From an uncultured Eubacterium sp. (lineage in GTDB: Bacteria > Bacillota > Clostridia > Lachnospirales > CAG-274): a stretch of DNA of 64,000 bases. Numbering within the stretch: the stretch's first letter is position 1; each line of letters starts with the position of its first letter. The translations under genes were made by a program, and so were the position numbers. Under the pieces are notes generated by a model, which searched no databases, had not been told where the DNA came from, and worked only from the letters and a program-made list of their open reading frames with translations. The DNA lies in the NCBI GenBank assembly GCA_900551755.1, contig URXK01000008.1, forward strand, positions 11,826 to 75,825. Reading direction: 5' to 3'. This document shows, in pieces, positions 34,698-44,232 of the stretch.

Positions 34698-34726
34698 TTG
34701 ACAAATTAATATTAATATTATATACT
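34698..34726 (+). promoter_or_regulatory. Promoter at the edge of the inverted-repeat element
   Basis: TTGACA and TATACT are 17 bases apart. The expected start (about 34733) falls on the first base of a 19-bp inverted repeat. Confidence 0.6.
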
Positions 34727-34731
34727 ATGTT

Positions 34732-34952
34732 TATACAAGGGCGTTGAAGCTATTAGGCTTCGACGCCTCGTTTTGTTTTTATGAGTTTTTTCAGCTTGAA
34801 GTGTGCGTTGTTCAAGCTGTAACCCCTTTTTATTTACTTTTACAACATTTAAACCTTTAAATAAAGACTCCTTCCTCTGTGCTTTTATTTTATGTGTTGT
34901 GCTACATTGTGCTTTGTGTAGCGGACAAAATTGAGCTTCAACGCCTTGTATA
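34732..34952 (+). repeat. 221-bp element with long terminal inverted repeats (ncRNA or MITE)
   Basis: The ends TATACAAGGGCGTTGAAGCT and AGCTTCAACGCCTTGTATA pair over 19 positions with one bulged G. The left arm has a second partner close by: GGCGTTGAAGC can also pair with GCTTCGACGCC (34757-34767), followed by T-rich sequence. Another hairpin, CAGCTTGAA / TTCAAGCTG, lies inside near 34782-34809. A promoter precedes and a terminator follows on the plus strand, so it could be a structured RNA of about 220-250 nt. Terminal repeats flanked by TA also fit a non-autonomous mobile element. No coding frame is credible in this gap between rpsT and recD2. Confidence 0.6.
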
Positions 34953-34985
34953 AAAAATAACGGGTTTGGTGGACCCGTTATTTTT
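34953..34985. terminator. Bidirectional terminator between the repeat element and recD2
   Basis: AAAAATAACGGGT pairs perfectly with ACCCGTTATTTTT around a seven-base loop. It has T-runs on both strands and serves recD2 on the minus strand. Confidence 0.88.
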
Positions 34986-34995
34986 ATACTAATTT

Positions 34996-37242
34996 TTAAT
35001 TGTTTTCTGCAAAATCTGCAAATTCTCTTAATTTGTTGCAAAGTCCTGTATATCTGCTTATTTCTCTGTTGTTGTCAACCATTCTATATATGGTGTTTTC
35101 AGCACCAGCAATAACTGCTAATTGTTTTGCTCTTGTAAGCCCTGTATACAATAAATTTCTTGACATAAGCATATCTGGACCGTTTAAAAGAGGCATAACA
35201 ACTGCCTTGTATTCGCTACCCTGACTTTTGTGTATTGTTACAGCATAGCTTAAATCAATTTCGTCCATTTGTGTAAAGTCATAATGCACAACCTTGTTAT
35301 CGTCAAAAAGTATTTCAACATATTCGTTGTCTAAATCCATATATGTTATTATGCCTTCATCACCGTTAAAAACACCTACACCATCTTCTGTTATTTTGCC
35401 TGTTTCTACAATTTTCCATTCAACATTGTAGTTGTTTTTTATTTGCATTACTTTGTCGCCTTCTCTAAACTTAATGCCTCTAAATTCCTTTTCTCTCTTG
35501 TTTGAAGATGGAGGGTTAAGGGCTTCTTGCAAAATGGCATTTAATGCAGTAACGCCTAAAGGTGATTTTCGCATTGGAGTAAGAACCTGTATATCCTTTA
35601 TTGGGTCACATTGCAAATATTTTGGCAACCTTACAGCCACTAAGCTAACTATTAATGAGCTTAATTCTTGTGCATTATTTCTTCGCATAAAGAAAAAGTC
35701 TTTATCTTTTTGCTTAATGTCTGGATATTCGCCTTTGTTTATTTTATGAGCATTTGTAATAATAGCACTTTCTTGAGCTTGTCTAAATATTTCTGTAAGT
35801 CTGCACACTTTTATTACATTAGAGTTTATAATATCTCTTAATACATTACCAGGTCCAACTGATGGCAACTGATTGCTGTCACCAACTATTATTAATCTTG
35901 TGCCTTGAGGTATAGCCTTAAGCAATGAGTGCATAAGTAATATATCTATCATTGAGCTTTCATCAATAATAATAACATCAGCTTCAATAGGGTTATCCTC
36001 ATCTTTTTCAAATGTTTGACTTCTTGAATTTTCGTTTACAAAATTTATGCCTAAAAGTCTGTGTATTGTTTGTGCCTTGTGACCTGTGGCTTCTTCCATT
36101 CTTTTGGCTGCTCTGCCTGTAGGTGCAGCAAGTTCTATTTCATAGCCTTCTGCCTCACAAAGCTGAATTATAGCATTTATAATAGTTGTTTTACCTGTAC
36201 CGGGGCCACCTGTTATAACAAGCACACCGTTTTCCATAGCTGATTGTATAGCATCTCTCTGCTGTGGTGCAAATCTTATTTTATTTACATTTTCAAGGGC
36301 GTCTATTTCGTTGCCGTAGTTATAAATACTGTCAAGATTTATAGAACTAAGTTCGTATAATTTTCTTGAAACATAGCCTTCAGCATAATAGAAAAAGTTA
36401 AGGTATACTCTTGTAGCATTTTCAGCTTTTTCAATCCATATCTGGCTTTCAATGTGCATACTTGTAAGCTCGTTTGATATTATTTCTGGAGCTATTTGCA
36501 AAAGTTCTGTTGTTTTTTCAATAACTTCTTCAATAGGTAAGTATACATTACCATTGTTAGCACCAGAGTTTAGTATATATTTAACACCAGCTCTAATTCT
36601 AAAAGGTGAATCCTTTGCAATACCTACATTTTCAGCTATTTTATCTGCAATTTTAAAGCCTATACCAAAAATATCCTCAGCTAGAGAATAAGGATTTTTT
36701 CTAACAATGTCTATAGTTTTATCCTTATATTTTTTGTATATTCTTATAGCATAAGAGGGAGAAATACCATACTCACCTAAGAAAAGTAAAGCGTGTCTTT
36801 CTTCTGTCTTTTCTCTGTACATTTCACCTATAGACATTGCTTTTTCTCGGCTTATGCCTCTAAGTTCTGCAAGCCTTTCAGGTTCAGTATCCATTATTGT
36901 TAAAGTATCTTTGCCAAATTTGTCTACAATTTTTTTAGCTATTTTAGGTCCAATACCCTTTATAACACCACTAGCTAAATATAGTTCAATGGCTCTTTCA
37001 GACCTAGGCTCTGTTTTTTCACATATTTCAATATTAATTTGTTCACCATAAAAGTGATGAGTAACTACACTGCCAGTTACTTTTACACTTTCACCTTGAC
37101 TTATTGATGGGGCATAGCCAACACAGGTCATTTCTTCGTCATCTCTATCTTTAATATCTGTAACAGTAAAAATAGCATAGCCATTTTCGTTGTTATAAAA
37201 AGTGACCTTTTCAACAATGCCTTCTATGGTAAGTGTGTTCAT
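34996..37242 (-). CDS. recD2: RecD2-type ATP-dependent DNA helicase
   Basis: This 748-residue protein has an N-terminal OB-like domain and helix-hairpin-helix units (GVIKGIGPKIAKKIVDKFG, NPYSLAEDIFGIGFKIADKI). The SF1B motor follows: Walker A VITGGPGTGKTTIINAI near 345, Walker B DVIIIDESSMID, LIIVGDSNQLPSVGPG and the C-terminal SYAVTIHKSQGSEYKAVV. It is a 5'-3' helicase found in bacteria that lack RecBC and use AddAB. It is transcribed alone. Confidence 0.95.
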   Translation of the reverse strand: MNTLTIEGIVEKVTFYNNENGYAIFTVTDIKDRDDEEMTCVGYAPSISQGESVKVTGSVVTHHFYGEQINIEICEKTEPRSERAIELYLASGVIKGIGPKIAKKIVDKFGKDTLTIMDTEPERLAELRGISREKAMSIGEMYREKTEERHALLFLGEYGISPSYAIRIYKKYKDKTIDIVRKNPYSLAEDIFGIGFKIADKIAENVGIAKDSPFRIRAGVKYILNSGANNGNVYLPIEEVIEKTTELLQIAPEIISNELTSMHIESQIWIEKAENATRVYLNFFYYAEGYVSRKLYELSSINLDSIYNYGNEIDALENVNKIRFAPQQRDAIQSAMENGVLVITGGPGTGKTTIINAIIQLCEAEGYEIELAAPTGRAAKRMEEATGHKAQTIHRLLGINFVNENSRSQTFEKDEDNPIEADVIIIDESSMIDILLMHSLLKAIPQGTRLIIVGDSNQLPSVGPGNVLRDIINSNVIKVCRLTEIFRQAQESAIITNAHKINKGEYPDIKQKDKDFFFMRRNNAQELSSLIVSLVAVRLPKYLQCDPIKDIQVLTPMRKSPLGVTALNAILQEALNPPSSNKREKEFRGIKFREGDKVMQIKNNYNVEWKIVETGKITEDGVGVFNGDEGIITYMDLDNEYVEILFDDNKVVHYDFTQMDEIDLSYAVTIHKSQGSEYKAVVMPLLNGPDMLMSRNLLYTGLTRAKQLAVIAGAENTIYRMVDNNREISRYTGLCNKLREFADFAENN

Positions 37243-37470
37243 AGTGTCAATCCTTCGTTATAAATCTTTTACTTTCTATTATTATTATTTTATACTTTAT
37301 TTCTTTACTTTGCAAGTATCTATTTGACTTATCAAAATAAATGTAAAATTCGATTGATTATTGTATAAAAATCTGTTATTATATAAATATAATTGCTTTT
37401 ACTGTGCTTGTGGTGACAGTAAAGCATAAATAATATTGTCAAAATTAACTTATTAAGCGAGGTAATTAAA

Positions 37471-38187
37471 ATGGAAAAGCTTGATTTACTCTATGTTGGT
37501 AAGGCTAAGAAGGTATATGCAACAAATGACCCAACTCTCTGTATTTTTGAATACAAAGACGATGCTACTGCTTTTAATGGTCAGAAGAAAGGCTCATTTG
37601 ATGGTAAGGGTATTATTAACAATCAGATGGCTAACTTTATATTTAGACTTCTTGAAAAAGAGGGTATTAAGACTCATTTAGTAGAAGAAATGTCACCTAG
37701 AGAAACTCTTGTTAAAAAGGTTGATATTATTCCTCTTGAAGTTATTGTAAGAAATATTGCTGCTGGTTCTTTCTCTAAGAGATATGGCGTTAAGGAAGGT
37801 ACTCCTTTTGTTGCTCCAACTCTTGAATTTAGTTACAAAAATGATGAGCTTGGTGACCCACTTATTAATGATTATCAGGCTATTGCTTTAGGTATTGTTA
37901 CTAAGGAAGAAATCGCTGTTATTTCTGATATGGCATTTAAGGTTAATGAAGCACTTAAGAAGATTTTCTTAAATATTGGTATTAAGCTTGTTGACTTTAA
38001 GATTGAGCTTGGTAAGACTGCTGATGGCGAAATTGTTCTTGCTGATGAAATTAGCCCAGATACTTGCAGACTTTGGGATGCAGAAACTAACAAAAAGCTT
38101 GATAAGGACAGATTCAGACTTGATTTAGGCGAGTTTGGTGATGTTTATAGAGAAGTTTGGGGAAGACTTACTGAATTTTATAAGTAA
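37471..38187 (+). CDS. purC: SAICAR synthase
   Basis: This 238-residue protein starts LDLLYVGKAKKVYATNDP and contains IPLEVIVRNIAAGSFSKRYG and the signature LADEISPDTCRLWD. It joins aspartate to CAIR. It opens the run purC-purF-purB-purA. Upstream are a weak promoter (TTGATT, 17 bases, TATTAT) and a leader hairpin TTTACTGT / ACAGTAAA near 37398-37424. No purine riboswitch core is seen. Confidence 0.96.
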   Translation: MEKLDLLYVGKAKKVYATNDPTLCIFEYKDDATAFNGQKKGSFDGKGIINNQMANFIFRLLEKEGIKTHLVEEMSPRETLVKKVDIIPLEVIVRNIAAGSFSKRYGVKEGTPFVAPTLEFSYKNDELGDPLINDYQAIALGIVTKEEIAVISDMAFKVNEALKKIFLNIGIKLVDFKIELGKTADGEIVLADEISPDTCRLWDAETNKKLDKDRFRLDLGEFGDVYREVWGRLTEFYK

Positions 38188-38217
38188 TTAAATGTTTTAT
38201 TATTGGAGGTAAACATA

Positions 38218-39600
38218 ATGGCTAAACTTCACGAAGAGTGTGGTGTCTTTGGTATCTATGACCCAGAAGGCAATCCTGCTGCCACTACCTATTATGGCCT
38301 TGTAGCGTTACAGCACAGAGGTCAGGAAGGCTGTGGTATAGCTGTTAATAGAGATAGAGAAATTTATCATTACAAGGACTGTGGCCTTGTTAATGAGGTG
38401 TTTAATGAAGAAATTATAGGCAAGCTTAAGGGTAGAATGGCTATTGGTCACGTAAGATATTCTACTGCTGGTGGTTCTGCTAGAGAGAATGTTCAGCCTT
38501 TAGTGCTTAGATATATTAAGGGCCAGCTTGCTATAAGTCATAATGGTAATGTAACTAACACTGCTGAAATCCGTAAGGAATTAGAGAGAACTGGTGCTAT
38601 TTTCCAGACTACAGCAGATACAGAAATTATTGCTTATTTAATTGCTAGAGAAAGAATAAATGCTCCATCTATTGAGGAGGCTGTTAAGAGAGCTATGCGT
38701 CAGCTTAAGGGTGCTTTCTCTTTACTTGTTATGAGTCCTAACAAAATGGTAGCAGCTAGAGACCCTTGGGGCTTTAGACCTCTTTCAATTGGTAAAAGAG
38801 ATAAGGCTGTTCTTTTCTCAAGCGAAACTTGTGCATTTGATGCTATTGATGCAGAATTTGTTAGAGATGTTGAGCCTGGTGAAATTATCACTCTTGAAAA
38901 CGGCGAAATGAGAAGTGATAAAGAGCTTTGCAATACTCAAAAATCTAGCCTATGTATCTTTGAGCATATTTACTTTGCTAGACCAGATAGCACTATTGCT
39001 AATGAAGTAGTACACGAATGTAGAAAGAGAGCAGGTGCTTTCCTTGCACAGCAGTCACCAGTTGATGCTGATATTGTAATTGGTGTGCCAGACTCTGGTT
39101 TATCAGCTGCTCAGGGTTATTCTGAATATAGTGGTATTCCTATTGATACTGGCTTTATTAAGAATAAGTATATTGCAAGAACTTTCATTAAGCCAACTCA
39201 GGCTGATAGAGAAATTGCTGTTAAGCTTAAGCTTAATGTGCTTCAAAGTGCTGTTAAGGGTAAGAGAGTTATTATGGTTGATGATAGTATTGTAAGAGGT
39301 ACTACAAGTGGTAGAATTGTTAAACTTTTAAGAGATGCAGGTGCTAAGGAAGTTCATGTTAGAATATCTGCTCCACCATTTACTTGGCCTTGTTTCTTTG
39401 GTACAGATATTCCAGATAGAAGTCAGCTTATTGCTAACAAATATTCTATCGAAGAAACTGCTAAGCTCATTGATGCAGACTCACTTGACTATTTAAGTCT
39501 TGATAACTTACACAAGATTGCACCTAACAGTAGTTGTGGTTTCTGTGATGCTTGCTTCACAGGTAACTATGCTGTTGATGTAGACCATCTTTTAGATTAA
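38218..39600 (+). CDS. purF: Amidophosphoribosyltransferase
   Basis: This 460-residue protein has a short propeptide MAKLHEE before the catalytic Cys in CGVFGIYDPEG, exposed by self-cleavage. The glutaminase loop GHVRYSTAGGS follows, then the PRPP motif VIMVDDSIVRGTTS. The C-terminal Cys set NSSCGFCDACFTG completes the iron-sulfur ligands of the Bacillus-type enzyme. It makes phosphoribosylamine, the first committed purine step, using glutamine. ATG at 38218 is chosen because GGAGGT lies nine bases before it. Confidence 0.96.
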   Translation: MAKLHEECGVFGIYDPEGNPAATTYYGLVALQHRGQEGCGIAVNRDREIYHYKDCGLVNEVFNEEIIGKLKGRMAIGHVRYSTAGGSARENVQPLVLRYIKGQLAISHNGNVTNTAEIRKELERTGAIFQTTADTEIIAYLIARERINAPSIEEAVKRAMRQLKGAFSLLVMSPNKMVAARDPWGFRPLSIGKRDKAVLFSSETCAFDAIDAEFVRDVEPGEIITLENGEMRSDKELCNTQKSSLCIFEHIYFARPDSTIANEVVHECRKRAGAFLAQQSPVDADIVIGVPDSGLSAAQGYSEYSGIPIDTGFIKNKYIARTFIKPTQADREIAVKLKLNVLQSAVKGKRVIMVDDSIVRGTTSGRIVKLLRDAGAKEVHVRISAPPFTWPCFFGTDIPDRSQLIANKYSIEETAKLIDADSLDYLSLDNLHKIAPNSSCGFCDACFTGNYAVDVDHLLD

Positions 39601-39674
39601 TCTTTTAGGTGATAAAGTAAAATTTTGATTATATTATTTCCCTTTCTACAAGAAAGTGACAATGGAGGATTAAA

Positions 39675-41105
39675 ATGAAAAACGAATACGAAAGTCCCCT
39701 TAATTCAAGATATGCCAGCAAGGAAATGAAAGAAGTATTTTCTCCAGATACTAAGTTTAAGACTTGGAGAAAGCTTTGGATTGCTCTTGCTGAAACTGAA
39801 AAGGAACTTGGTCTTGATATTACTCAGGAACAGATTGACGAATTAAAGGCACATAAGGATGAAATTAACTATGATGTTGCAAGAGAAAGAGAAAAGCTTG
39901 TTCGTCACGATGTTATGGCTCACGTTTATGCTTACGGTACACAGTGTCCTAAGGCTAAGGGTATTATTCACTTAGGTGCAACAAGCTGTTTTGTAGGTGA
40001 TAACACTGATGTTATCCTTATGGTTGAAGCTATGAAGATAATTAGAAAGAAGGTTCTTTCTGTTATTAACAAGCTTTCTAAGTTTGCTATGGAATATAAG
40101 GATATGCCAACACTTGGCTTTACTCATTTTCAGGCAGCTCAGACAACTACTGTAGGTAAGAGAGCTACTTTATGGATTCAGGATTTAATGATGGACCTTG
40201 AGCAGATTGACTTTGTTCTTGCTAATGCAAAGCTTTTAGGTTCAAAGGGTACTACTGGTACTCAGGCATCATTTATGGAGCTTTTTGAAGGTGATACTGA
40301 CAAGGTTAAAAAACTTGACAAGATGATTGCTGAAAAGCTTGGTTACAGTGGTGTATTTGCTGTTAGTGGTCAGACTTATACAAGAAAGTTAGACTCTATA
40401 TTTGTTAATGTTTTAAGTGGTATTGCACAGAGCTGTACAAAGTTCTCTAATGATATGAGATTACTTCAGCACTTAAAGGAAATGGAAGAACCATTTGAAA
40501 AAAATCAGATTGGTTCATCTGCTATGGCATACAAGAGAAATCCTATGAGAAGTGAAAGAATGGCTTCTCTTGCAAGATATATTATGGTTGATGCCTTAAA
40601 TCCTGCTATTACTGCTGCTACTCAGTGGTTTGAGAGAACACTTGATGATAGTGCTAACAAGAGAATTGCTATTCCAGAGGCATTTCTTGCTTGTGATGCA
40701 ATTTTAAATATTTATATTAATGTTTCTGGTGGTCTTGTTGTTTATCCAAAGGTTATTGAAAGAAGACTTATGGAAGAACTTCCATTTATGGCAACTGAAA
40801 ATATTATGATGGATGCTGTTAAAAATGGTGGTGACAGACAGGAACTTCACGAAAGAATTAGAGAGCTTTCAATGGAGGCTGCTGCTGTTGTTAAGCAGGA
40901 AGGTGGCAAGAATGACCTTATTGAAAGAATTGCTAAGGAGCCAATGTTTGGTATGAGCCTTGAAGATTTACAAAAGGTTCTTGAGCCAAAGAACTTTGTA
41001 GGTCGTGCTCCACAGCAGGTTGAAGAATATATTACTGAGCAGGTACAGCTTGTTCTTGACGAAAATAAGGACAGTCTTATTGACGATGCAGAATTGACTG
41101 TCTAA
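39675..41105 (+). CDS. purB: Adenylosuccinate lyase
   Basis: This 476-residue fumarase-superfamily enzyme has HLGATSCFVGDN, the substrate loop TLGFTHFQAAQTTTVGKR and the signature GSSAMAYKRNPMRSERM. It cleaves SAICAR and adenylosuccinate. Length and helix pattern match the vertebrate-like/clostridial form, longer than Bacillus PurB (about 430). GGAGG precedes the start. It lies 12 bases before purA. Confidence 0.95.
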   Translation: MKNEYESPLNSRYASKEMKEVFSPDTKFKTWRKLWIALAETEKELGLDITQEQIDELKAHKDEINYDVAREREKLVRHDVMAHVYAYGTQCPKAKGIIHLGATSCFVGDNTDVILMVEAMKIIRKKVLSVINKLSKFAMEYKDMPTLGFTHFQAAQTTTVGKRATLWIQDLMMDLEQIDFVLANAKLLGSKGTTGTQASFMELFEGDTDKVKKLDKMIAEKLGYSGVFAVSGQTYTRKLDSIFVNVLSGIAQSCTKFSNDMRLLQHLKEMEEPFEKNQIGSSAMAYKRNPMRSERMASLARYIMVDALNPAITAATQWFERTLDDSANKRIAIPEAFLACDAILNIYINVSGGLVVYPKVIERRLMEELPFMATENIMMDAVKNGGDRQELHERIRELSMEAAAVVKQEGGKNDLIERIAKEPMFGMSLEDLQKVLEPKNFVGRAPQQVEEYITEQVQLVLDENKDSLIDDAELTV

Positions 41106-41117
41106 GGAGGGTTTGTA

Positions 41118-42389
41118 ATGATAAGAGCTATTGTAGGTGCTAATTGGGGCGATGAAGGTAAGGGTAAAATTACCGATATGTGTGCTGACCAGTCTGATAT
41201 TGTTGTAAGATATCAAGGCGGTGCTAATGCAGGTCATACTATTATTAATGAACACGGTAGATTTGCACTTCATCAGCTTCCAAGTGGTGTTTTTCACGAG
41301 CATATAACTAATGTTATTGCTAACGGTGTTGCTCTTAATGTAGCGTCATTAAAGGAAGAAATGCAGACTATTATTGATGCCGGCATTAAGTTTAATCTTC
41401 TTATAAGTGATAAGGCACAGGTACTTATGCCTCATCACGTCCTTATGGATACTTATGAGGAAGAAAGACTTGGAGATAAGAAGTTTGGTTCAACTAAGAG
41501 TGGTATTGCACCTTTCTTTGCTGACAAGTATTCTAAGGTTGGTGTACAGGTTTGGGAGCTTTATGATAAGGATTTCCTTCTTGATAAGCTTGAAACTATG
41601 TATGAAAAGGTAAATGTACAGTTTAAGTATCTTTACAACAAAGAGCCTATTGATTATATGGATGTTTACAAAACACTTTGTGAATATGCTGATTTTATCA
41701 AGCCTTTTGTTGCTGATACATCTAAGTTTTTAAGAAATGCTATTAAGGAAAATAAGAATATTTTATTTGAAGGTCAGCTTGGTTCTTTAAAGGATACTGA
41801 CCACGGTATTTATCCTTATGTTACAAGTTCATCTACTCTTGCTGGTTATGCAGCAGTTGGTGCAGGTGTTCCACCTTATGCTATTGATAACATTACTGTT
41901 ATTACTAAGGCTTATTCATCTGCTGTAGGGGCAGGTCCTTTTGTGTCTGAGTTATTTGGCGAAGAAGCTGATGAGCTTAGAAGAAGAGGTGGCGACAAGG
42001 GTGAATTTGGTGCAACTACTGGTAGACCTAGAAGAGTAGGCTATTTTGATGCTGTTGCAACAAGATATGGCTGTGAAATTCAAGGTGCTACTGAAGTTTG
42101 TATGACTTGTCTTGATGTTTTAAGTTATATGGATACTCTTCATATTTGTACAGGTTATGAATATGATGGTAAAGTATATAAAGATTTCCTCACTACTGAC
42201 AAGCTTTATAAGGCTAAGCCAGTTTATGAAACTCTTCCAGGCTGGAAGTGCGACATAAGAGGTATCAAAAACTATGATGAGCTTCCAAAGGAAGCTAAGG
42301 ATTATGTTGAGTTTATTGAAAAGGAACTTGGCGTAAAGATTTCTATGGTAAGTAACGGTCCTAAGAGACACGAAATCCTTTATAGATAA
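41118..42389 (+). CDS. purA: Adenylosuccinate synthetase
   Basis: This 423-residue protein has the GTP loop VGANWGDEGKGKITDM with the catalytic Asp, GGANAGHTI, FEGQLGSLKDTDHGIYPYVTSS and TTGRPRRVGYFDAV. It joins aspartate to IMP. AAGGAGGG precedes the start. It is the last purine gene; 130 bases later a separate promoter drives glnA. Confidence 0.96.
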   Translation: MIRAIVGANWGDEGKGKITDMCADQSDIVVRYQGGANAGHTIINEHGRFALHQLPSGVFHEHITNVIANGVALNVASLKEEMQTIIDAGIKFNLLISDKAQVLMPHHVLMDTYEEERLGDKKFGSTKSGIAPFFADKYSKVGVQVWELYDKDFLLDKLETMYEKVNVQFKYLYNKEPIDYMDVYKTLCEYADFIKPFVADTSKFLRNAIKENKNILFEGQLGSLKDTDHGIYPYVTSSSTLAGYAAVGAGVPPYAIDNITVITKAYSSAVGAGPFVSELFGEEADELRRRGGDKGEFGATTGRPRRVGYFDAVATRYGCEIQGATEVCMTCLDVLSYMDTLHICTGYEYDGKVYKDFLTTDKLYKAKPVYETLPGWKCDIRGIKNYDELPKEAKDYVEFIEKELGVKISMVSNGPKRHEILYR

Positions 42390-42519
42390 TAATTAAGGGG
42401 ATTGTCTATATAAGGCTATATACCAACGCACCCAATTTGCACAATATATACAATTTTTTAGTATAAAATTTACGATATTTGGCATAATTAATAAATTGGC
42501 TAAAAATTGAAATTTGTAG

Positions 42520-42548
42520 TTGACAAAAAAGGTATATTTGAGTATAAT
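42520..42548 (+). promoter_or_regulatory. glnA promoter
   Basis: Perfect TTGACA and TATAAT with a 17-base spacer. The start would be about 42555, only eight bases before a terminator hairpin. Confidence 0.85.
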
Positions 42549-42562
42549 AGGTATCAGAACAA

Positions 42563-42608
42563 GGGTGTTTGAATACGATGTATTCGGACACCCATTTTTT
42601 ATTTTTTT
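42563..42608 (+). terminator. Promoter-proximal terminator in the glnA leader
   Basis: GGGTGTTTGAATA pairs with TATTCGGACACCC over 13 positions (two G-U) and is followed by TTTTTTATTTTTTT. A second hairpin, TAGCAG / CTGCTA, lies near 42612-42628. Because the hairpin is inside the 5' leader, glnA expression must need read-through. The ANTAR gene after glnA is a natural candidate for an antiterminator, although the paired hexaloop hairpins such proteins usually bind were not found. Confidence 0.8.
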
Positions 42609-42667
42609 AACTAGCAGTTTTACTGCTAAAAATATAATTTTGAAAATTGGAAGGAGATTTTTGAAAA

Positions 42668-44005
42668 ATGGCAAAGTACACTAAGGAACAAATTATCAGA
42701 ATCTGTGATGAGCAGGATGTAGAATTTATAAGACTTCAGTTCATTGATGTTTTAGGTATCCCTAAGAATGTAGCTGTAACTCGTTCTCAGTTAGAGAAGG
42801 TTCTTGAAGACGGTATGATGTTTGATGGTTCTTCAATTGAAGGTTTCGCTAGAATTGAAGAGTCAGATATGTATTTAAGACCAGACCTTGATACATTCGT
42901 TATTTACCCTTGGAGACCACAGAAGGGCAAGGTTGCAAGATTTATCTGTGATGTTTATGACAGCAAGAACGAAACACCTTTCGATGGTGACCCAAGAAGT
43001 ATCTTAAAGAGACAGATGGCTGAAGCTGAAAAGTTAGGTTATACTTTTAATGTAGGTAATGAGTGTGAATTCTTCTTATTCAAGACTGATGAAGATGGCA
43101 GACCAACTACAGATACTAATGATGAAGCAGGTTACTTTGACCTTGACCCAATCGATTTAGGTACTGATGCAAGAAGAGATATTTGTTTAACTCTTGAGCA
43201 GATGGGCTTTGAGATTGAGGCTTCTCACCACGAAGTTGCTGAAGGTCAGCACGAAATCGACTTTAAGTATGCTGATGCATTAACTACTGCTGATAATGTA
43301 GTAACTTTCAGATTAGCTGTTAAGACTATGGCTAGAAAGTATGGTTTACACGCTACATTTATTCCAAAGCCAATCTTTGGTATCAACGGTTCAGGTATGC
43401 ATACTAATATGTCTTTATTTGACAAGGACGGCAAGAATGTTTTCTTTGACCCAACAGGTGAGTTACAGTTATCTGACAAGGCTTATAGCTTTATCGCTGG
43501 TGTATTAAAGCACGTTGCTGGTATTACAGCTATTACTAACCCACTTGTAAACTCTTACAAGAGATTAGTTCCAGGTTACGAAGCTCCTTGCTACATTGCT
43601 TGGTCAGCATCTAACAGAACTGATATTATCAGAATTCCAGCTTCAAGAGGTGCAGGTACTAGAGTTGAGTTAAGAAGTCCAGACCCTTCTACTAACCCAT
43701 ACCTTTGCTTAGCTTGCTGTTTAGCTGCTGGTCTTGATGGTATCAAGAACAACTTACCAGCTCCAGCTAGTGTTGATGTTAACTTATTCAAGTCTACTCA
43801 GGAAGAAAGAGATGCTCTTGGTGTTAAGAATCTTCCAGGTAGCTTATATGAGGCTCTTCAGGTTATGGAAGAAGACGGTCTTGTTAAGCAGGTTCTTGGT
43901 GACCACGCTTATAAGGCATTCTACACTTCTAAGATGGCTGAATGGGATTCATTCAGAATGTATGTTAGCCAGTGGGAACTTGACAACTACTTAACAGTAT
44001 ACTAA
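42668..44005 (+). CDS. glnA: Glutamine synthetase, type I
   Basis: This 445-residue protein has the GS beta-grasp start ([20 protein letters not shown]) and the latch [20 protein letters not shown]. It also has [12 protein letters not shown] and the catalytic [22 protein letters not shown]. It lacks the adenylylation Tyr region of enteric type I-beta, so it is the Bacillus-type alpha form. It supplies glutamine to PurF and other amidotransferases. GGAGAT precedes the start. Confidence 0.96.
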   Translation: MAKYTKEQIIRICDEQDVEFIRLQFIDVLGIPKNVAVTRSQLEKVLEDGMMFDGSSIEGFARIEESDMYLRPDLDTFVIYPWRPQKGKVARFICDVYDSKNETPFDGDPRSILKRQMAEAEKLGYTFNVGNECEFFLFKTDEDGRPTTDTNDEAGYFDLDPIDLGTDARRDICLTLEQMGFEIEASHHEVAEGQHEIDFKYADALTTADNVVTFRLAVKTMARKYGLHATFIPKPIFGINGSGMHTNMSLFDKDGKNVFFDPTGELQLSDKAYSFIAGVLKHVAGITAITNPLVNSYKRLVPGYEAPCYIAWSASNRTDIIRIPASRGAGTRVELRSPDPSTNPYLCLACCLAAGLDGIKNNLPAPASVDVNLFKSTQEERDALGVKNLPGSLYEALQVMEEDGLVKQVLGDHAYKAFYTSKMAEWDSFRMYVSQWELDNYLTVY

Positions 44006-44030
44006 TTTGTAAATATACTTAATGCTTTTA

Positions 44031-44062
44031 AAAAGGGGTTCTGATACTCAGAACCCTTTTTA
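44031..44062 (+). terminator. glnA terminator
   Basis: AAAAGGGGTTCTGA pairs with TCAGAACCCTTTTT, then T/A-rich sequence. Confidence 0.88.
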
Positions 44063-44173
44063 TTATTGCAAAAACTAGTACATATATATTAAATTTGAGG
44101 AATATATTTTTTTGTGGTCAAAATTTATAAAAACTAACTAATTAATAAAATTAAGTTTTGTATATATTTTTTG

Positions 44174-44202
44174 TTGATATATTAAGTTTTATATGCTAAA
44201 AT
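44174..44202 (+). promoter_or_regulatory. Promoter of the ANTAR gene
   Basis: TTGATA and TAAAAT are 17 bases apart, after the glnA terminator, so the regulator has its own transcript. Confidence 0.6.
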
Positions 44203-44232
44203 ATAAAAAATATTAAAAAAGGGGTCTTTGAT

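Noticed and set aside
34718..35041. 107-codon minus-strand frame between rpsT and recD2
   Set aside because: It spans the inverted-repeat element and terminator and overlaps the recD2 end in another frame.
37340..37470. Purine riboswitch before purC
   Set aside because: None of the conserved junction and loop bases is present; only a simple hairpin is seen.
42407..42422. Hairpin TATATA-AGGC-TATATA after purA as an ANTAR target
   Set aside because: Drawn with five pairs it shows a loop AAGGCT with A1 and G4, but it lies upstream of the glnA promoter and has no second hairpin partner.
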